A stretch of 64,000 nt of DNA from positions 2,294,001 to 2,358,000 of the forward strand of contig NZ_CP031425.1 in NCBI RefSeq assembly GCF_003367705.1. Direction: 5' to 3'. The position numbers and the translations under genes were made by a program. Positions 60,082 to 64,000 of the stretch are shown piece after piece. The DNA is from Microbacterium foliorum. Lineage in GTDB: Bacteria > Actinomycetota > Actinomycetes > Actinomycetales > Microbacteriaceae. Every line of letters starts with the position of its first letter. The first letter of the stretch is position 1. The notes under the pieces are model-generated. The model saw only the letters and a program-made list of their open reading frames with translations. It ran no database searches and was not told the origin of the DNA.

Positions 60082-61791
60082 ATGGTGCGCGATGCGGATG
60101 CGCGTGGAGTCGGCCCACTGCGGCGCGGCAACCCCGAGACGCCCGAGACCGGTGCGGCCCCCTCGGTCGGAGAGGCGCAGGAGAGCGATGCCGCAACCCT
60201 GGCATCGGTCCCCGAGGACATCGAGCAGACCCGCCCCCTCCGCACGACCGCACCCGACCGTCCGCCCGTACCCGGGACGCGTGCCGCGGCGGCTGCAGCC
60301 GCCGCCTGGTCGCGCGCGCAGGCTCCGGCGACCGGGGCTGCTGCCGATCGGACGACGCCGGCGATCGCCCTCCCCCCGGTGCCGAGCTCTCCCGCTCCCG
60401 TGCTGCCGGCGCCTCCTGGCGCCCCCGCCTCGGCGGTGGCCTTCGAGCCATCGGCGCCCTCACCCGCCACCGCGGTGACTCCTCCCACTCCCCCGGTGCC
60501 GTCTGCGCCTCCGGCATCGCCGACCTTCACCTCCCCGGCCTCCGCACCGGCATCATCTGCACCGGCACGGGCCGTCACTCCGGCACCGGCCCCGACTTCA
60601 GCTCCGGCTCCGGCACCGGCTCCCGCTCATGCACCGGCTCCGGCTCCGGCTCCGGCCCCGGCTCACCCCGCGGCCCCGGCTCATGCGCCGGAGCAGGTGC
60701 CGACCTACGCCCCCGCGTCGCACACGTCGCCGGACGACATCGTCGCGCCGCCCACGCCCCCGGCGCCCCGGGCCGCGCCCGCCGGCCCCGCGGCTGGGCC
60801 CGCCGGGCCCGCCAGCCCCGTCGCCGCCCCGGAGAGCTCCTCATCATCCAGACGCCAGCAGCGCGAGCAGGGCGTCGAGCGTCGTTCCTTCCTGCAGGAC
60901 GAGCGACGTGAGGAACCCGCTCGTCGCGGTGCGCGGGGCTTCCTGAACCGCGTGGGCTTCTCCCTGGGTCCCGACTCCCGGGAACGCGCGGTGCGTGAAG
61001 ACGAGCATGCCGTCAGTCGGCATTGGCCCGGCCCTCGCACCGTCGCGATCGTCAACGGCAAGGGAGGCGCGGGCAAGACGCCCGCCACGGTCCTGCTCTC
61101 GGCGGTCTTCGCCCAGTACGGCGGTGCCGGAGTGCTGGCCTGGGACAACAACCAGACCCGCGGCACGCTCGGCTGGCGCACCGAGACAGGGGCGCACGAC
61201 AGGACCCTGCTCGAACTGCTGCCGCAGACGCAGCGGCTGCTCGGGGCACAGGGGCAGTCCGCCGATCTGGCGCACTTCGTGCACCACCAGCCGCAGGAGA
61301 AGTACGACGTCCTGCGGTCCAAGCCGATCCGCCTCGCGCACGAGAATCGGCTGAGCCCCACCGACGTCGATGCCATCCATGCGGTGGCCGCGAAGTTCTA
61401 TCGCCTGATCATCATCGACTCCGGCAACGACGAATCCGACCCCATGTGGTTGCGGATGATCGATCTCGCCGACCAGATCGTCGTCGCGACGACCACACGG
61501 GACGACCATGCCGAGGCCGGCGCTCTCCTGCTCGAAGCCCTGGAAGATCGCGACGAGCGGTCGGCCCGCCTCGCACGCGAGTCCGTCGTCGTCGTCAGCC
61601 AGGCCGACCCGAAGGCGTCGTCTGCGGATGTCTCCGAGGTCGTCGCCGGATACCGCTCCCTCGCTCGAGAGGTCGTGGACATCCCGTTCGACCGGGAGAT
61701 GGTCGACGGGCACCTGCGGCTCCGCGCGCTGGCAGCACCCACTCAGCGCGCGTGGCTCTCCGCCGCCGCCGCGGTGGCGCGAGGGTTCTGA
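60082..61791 (+). CDS. Proline-rich ParA/MinD-like ATPase (EspI-like layout)
   Basis: 569 residues. Residues 1-260: low-complexity Pro/Ala/Ser, with PAPAPAP runs; about 255-310 Arg/Glu-rich; then a ParA/MinD-type ATPase with P-loop NGKGGAGKT at 325-333 followed by Pro (KTPAT), AWDNNQTRGTLGWRTE in place of the usual switch, and VVATTTRDDHAEAGALLLEAL. ATG 60082 has GAGGAG 7 bases upstream. The architecture recalls mycobacterial EspI, but no ESX genes are near. It sits between hisH and priA in the opposite direction, breaking the usual his order. Function unknown. Confidence 0.82.
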   Translation: MVRDADARGVGPLRRGNPETPETGAAPSVGEAQESDAATLASVPEDIEQTRPLRTTAPDRPPVPGTRAAAAAAAAWSRAQAPATGAAADRTTPAIALPPVPSSPAPVLPAPPGAPASAVAFEPSAPSPATAVTPPTPPVPSAPPASPTFTSPASAPASSAPARAVTPAPAPTSAPAPAPAPAHAPAPAPAPAPAHPAAPAHAPEQVPTYAPASHTSPDDIVAPPTPPAPRAAPAGPAAGPAGPASPVAAPESSSSSRRQQREQGVERRSFLQDERREEPARRGARGFLNRVGFSLGPDSRERAVREDEHAVSRHWPGPRTVAIVNGKGGAGKTPATVLLSAVFAQYGGAGVLAWDNNQTRGTLGWRTETGAHDRTLLELLPQTQRLLGAQGQSADLAHFVHHQPQEKYDVLRSKPIRLAHENRLSPTDVDAIHAVAAKFYRLIIIDSGNDESDPMWLRMIDLADQIVVATTTRDDHAEAGALLLEALEDRDERSARLARESVVVVSQADPKASSADVSEVVAGYRSLAREVVDIPFDREMVDGHLRLRALAAPTQRAWLSAAAAVARGF

Positions 61792-61808
61792 CTCCTGCAC
61801 GACGCGTG

Positions 61809-61824
61809 CGGGTCGGACGACCCG
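61809..61824 (+). terminator. Weak hairpin after the ParA-like gene
   Basis: CGGGTC / GACCCG with GGAC loop, 17 bases after the stop; between convergent ParA-like gene and hisH. Confidence 0.35.
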
Positions 61825-61892
61825 TCAAACGCGCGCGCCCCTGCGACTCCCGCGACACGCGGATGCCGAAGGCGGATGCCGAACGGTGTGGC

Positions 61893-62534
61893 TCAGCCGC
61901 GCAGGCTGCCGACCCAGTTGCGGAGCAGCTGGATCCCCGCCTCGCCGGACTTCTCCGGGTGGAACTGCGTCGCGGAGAGCGGACCGTTCTCGACAGCGGC
62001 GAGGAACGAATCGCCGTACGTCGACCAGGTGAGAACCGGCTGCGGGAACGGCGGGATCACGTCGAGCTCCCAGGACTGGGCGGCGTAGGAGTGCACGAAG
62101 TAGAAGCGCTCCTGCTCGATGCCGCGGAACAGCACGGAATCGGCACCGGGCTCGACGGTGTTCCATCCCATGTGCGGCAGCACCGGCGCGTTGAGCTCCG
62201 TGACGGCGCCCGGCCATTCGCCGAGCCCCTCCGCATCGTGTCCACGCTCGACCCCGTGGGCGAAGAGAACCTGCATCCCGACGCAGATGCCCAGCACGGG
62301 GCGTCCTCCGGCGAGGCGCCGGTCGATGATCTCGTCGCCGCCGTGAGCATGGAGCGCCTCACGGACAGCCTGGAACGCCCCCACGCCGGGGACGAGCAGA
62401 CCGTCGGCCTCCGTCGCCTCCTTGCGATCGCGCGTGAGGACGGCATCGGCGCCCGCGGCGACGAGAGCCTTCACCGCGGAGTGGACGTTTCCTGACTCGT
62501 AGTCGAAGACGGCGACCCTGGGCGCGCCGCTCAC
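61893..62534 (-). CDS. hisH: Imidazole glycerol phosphate synthase glutaminase subunit
   Basis: 213 residues, class I glutaminase that supplies ammonia to HisF. Nucleophile C84 in GICVGMQ and the His-Glu dyad in [24 protein letters not shown] at the start. ATG 62534 overlaps hisB by 4 bases. hisF is not in the window. Confidence 0.95.
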   Translation of the reverse strand: MSGAPRVAVFDYESGNVHSAVKALVAAGADAVLTRDRKEATEADGLLVPGVGAFQAVREALHAHGGDEIIDRRLAGGRPVLGICVGMQVLFAHGVERGHDAEGLGEWPGAVTELNAPVLPHMGWNTVEPGADSVLFRGIEQERFYFVHSYAAQSWELDVIPPFPQPVLTWSTYGDSFLAAVENGPLSATQFHPEKSGEAGIQLLRNWVGSLRG

Positions 62535-63148
62535 AGCGCTCCCTTCGTCGACGGCACCCCGTCGACCAGCGGGTCGAGGGCCTTCGCCTGGCGGAAGGCC
62601 CGAGCGAACGCCTTGTACTCGGCCTCGGCGATGTGATGCGGGTCGCGCCCGCCGAGGACACGTACATGCACGGTCAGACCGGCATTGAAGGCGATCGCCT
62701 CGAACGTGTGCCTGACGAGCGACCCGGTGAAGTGCCCGCCGATCAGGTGGTGCTCGAACCCGGCCGGCTCGCCGGTGTGCACGAGGTAGGGACGCCCCGA
62801 GATGTCGACCACGGCCTGGGCGAGAGCCTCATCGAGCGGGACGAGGGCGTCGCCGTAACGGGAGATCCCCGACTTGTCGCCGAGAGCTTCGCGGATGGCC
62901 TGTCCCAGCACGATCGAGACGTCCTCGACGGTGTGGTGAGCATCGATCTGCGTGTCGCCGGAGGCGCGGACGGTGAGGTCGGTGAGCGAGTGCTTCGCGA
63001 ACGCCGTCAGCATGTGGTCGAAGAACGGCACCGACGTGTCGATGCGGCTCGATCCGGTTCCGTCGAGGTTCAGCTCGAGTTCGACGGTGGACTCCGACGT
63101 GCTGCGCACGCGCGTGGCGGTGCGGTGTGTCGGGGCGGGGATGCTCAT
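62531..63148 (-). CDS. hisB: Imidazoleglycerol-phosphate dehydratase
   Basis: 205 residues, monofunctional (no phosphatase domain, as usual in actinobacteria). Mn-binding [10 protein letters not shown] and [18 protein letters not shown] plus FFDHML. ATG 63148 overlaps the hisC stop by 4 bases and also follows TAGGAT by 7 bases, so an internal promoter in hisC is possible. Confidence 0.95.
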   Translation of the reverse strand: MSIPAPTHRTATRVRSTSESTVELELNLDGTGSSRIDTSVPFFDHMLTAFAKHSLTDLTVRASGDTQIDAHHTVEDVSIVLGQAIREALGDKSGISRYGDALVPLDEALAQAVVDISGRPYLVHTGEPAGFEHHLIGGHFTGSLVRHTFEAIAFNAGLTVHVRVLGGRDPHHIAEAEYKAFARAFRQAKALDPLVDGVPSTKGAL

Positions 63149-64000
63149 GAATCCGATCCTATCGAGGCGAGGGCGTCGAGGAATGCCGTGGTCTCGGCCT
63201 CCGTTCCGGCGGTGACGCGCAGGTGTCCGGGGATCCCGACGTCACGCACGAGAACACCGCGGTCGTACAGCTGCTGCCACACCTTTCGAGGCTCAGAGAC
63301 ACCCCCGAAGAGGACGAAGTTCGACCAGGAATCATGGGGGGTGTAGCCGAGTGCCTCCAGCGTCGCCGAGATGCGATCGCGCTGCTCGACGATCTCGGCG
63401 ACCATACCGAGCATGACCTCGGAATTGCGGAGCGCCGCGACGGCGGCCGCCTGTGTGAGGGCGCTGAGGTGGTAGGGAAGGCGGACGAGCCGCAGCGCAT
63501 CGATGAACGCGGGGTCCGCAGCCAGATATCCGACGCGGGCACCCGCGAACGCGAACGCCTTGCTCATGGTTCGCGAGACCGCCAGTCGCGGGCGCCCCTC
63601 GAGCAGGGTCAGCGCGGAGGGCGCCTCCCGCGGAGCGAACTCCTGGTAGGCCTCATCGACCACGACGATGCCACGTGCTACCTCGTACACGGCCTCGATC
63701 ACGTTGAGTCCGAGGGGGGTACCCGTCGGGTTGTTCGGTGAGCAGAGCAGGATCACGTCCGGATCGGTGTCGACCACCTGGGCTGCCGCTTCTTCGGGGG
63801 TGATCGTGTAGTCGGGCTGACGGGTGCCTGCGACCCAGCGTGCACCGGTCCCCTGCGCGATCAGCGGGTACATCGAGTAGGTCGGCGCGAAGCTGAATGC
63901 GGTGCGACCGGGACCGCCGAAAGCCTGCAGGATGTGCTGCAGCACTTCGTTCGATCCGTTCCCCGCCCAGATCTGCTCAGCCTGCAGGCCGTGGCCGAGG
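63145..64000 (-). CDS. hisC: Histidinol-phosphate aminotransferase, N-terminus outside window
   Basis: At least 285 residues; the 5' end lies beyond the right edge. Fold type I PLP enzyme: [30 protein letters not shown] lysine in [17 protein letters not shown]. The HisC-like context is confirmed by hisB and hisH next to it. Partial protein begins at [20 protein letters not shown]. Confidence 0.93.
   Translation of the reverse strand, partial: LGHGLQAEQIWAGNGSNEVLQHILQAFGGPGRTAFSFAPTYSMYPLIAQGTGARWVAGTRQPDYTITPEEAAAQVVDTDPDVILLCSPNNPTGTPLGLNVIEAVYEVARGIVVVDEAYQEFAPREAPSALTLLEGRPRLAVSRTMSKAFAFAGARVGYLAADPAFIDALRLVRLPYHLSALTQAAAVAALRNSEVMLGMVAEIVEQRDRISATLEALGYTPHDSWSNFVLFGGVSEPRKVWQQLYDRGVLVRDVGIPGHLRVTAGTEAETTAFLDALASIGSDS
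63156..63161 (-). promoter_or_regulatory. -10 box TAGGAT 7 bases before hisB
   Basis: TAGGAT then CGGATTC then ATG 63148 on the minus strand, inside the end of hisC. Could be a secondary promoter or chance. Confidence 0.35.

Overview
The window is GC-rich, has very dense and mostly minus-strand gene order, and encodes a typical actinobacterial core: ScpA/ScpB/ParA next to RluB, TyrA, Cmk and Der; XerD, PyrG, RecN, NadK and TlyA in one run; PriA (HisA/TrpF) in the histidine cluster; and Arg, Phe-tRNA synthetase and infC-rpmI-rplT operons. Together with GTG starts, stop/start overlaps (ATGA, GTGA, TGATG) and a 16S-23S spacer without tRNA genes, this points to the family Microbacteriaceae, most likely Microbacterium. 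The genus is inferred from gene order and sequence style, not from a database search. This is ordinary chromosome; I see no insertion sequence, prophage, CRISPR array or plasmid region.

Layout. 1-307 is a cut-off NUDIX hydrolase. 483-6895 is a chromosome-segregation/ribosome-assembly/aromatic amino acid operon read right to left (parA, scpA, scpB, rluB, tyrA, cmk, der). 6982-11693 is a lipoprotein, HlyD-like adaptor, ABC ATPase, MacB-like permease cassette. 11825-18606 is a long operon ending in xerD (58-residue protein, tlyA, nadK, recN, pyrG, NUDIX, xerD). 18663-21919 holds a HAD phosphatase and a very repetitive low-complexity protein. 21954-27531 is a complete rRNA operon on the minus strand with promoter, processing stems and terminator.

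27847-33579 holds a CoA-transferase-family gene, a DUF4184 membrane protein, tyrS, and a SatD-family regulator with a DUF3307-like membrane protein divergent from a DUF1349 gene. 33625-40309 is argCJBDFH. 40585-43659 is thiamine salvage: a TPP riboswitch, thiM and a three-domain ThiE-ThiD-TenA fusion. 43688-48393 holds an epimerase-like gene and pheST. 48443-51831 is a polar amino-acid ABC importer whose binding-protein gene carries a frameshift. 52188-55228 is a TAXI binding lipoprotein fused in one operon with a sensor kinase and response regulator. 55357-57583 is an RNA methyltransferase and infC-rpmI-rplT, with infC starting at AUC. 57838-64000 holds DUF1844, SseB-like, priA, an opposite-strand ParA/EspI-like ATPase, and hisH, hisB, hisC (cut by the window end).

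The most notable signals are: a repeated promoter layout in which a TANNNT -10 box lies 6-8 bases before the start codon (about ten genes, consistent with leaderless mRNAs); the 23-unit GGAPRSGGYNRD repeat protein with a perfect 171-bp tandem duplication; the SatD/DUF3307 pair with a compact shared divergent control region; the TAXI-kinase-regulator operon without transporter permeases; and the proline-rich ParA-like gene inserted head-to-head into the his cluster. No wholly new system can be proven from sequence alone.
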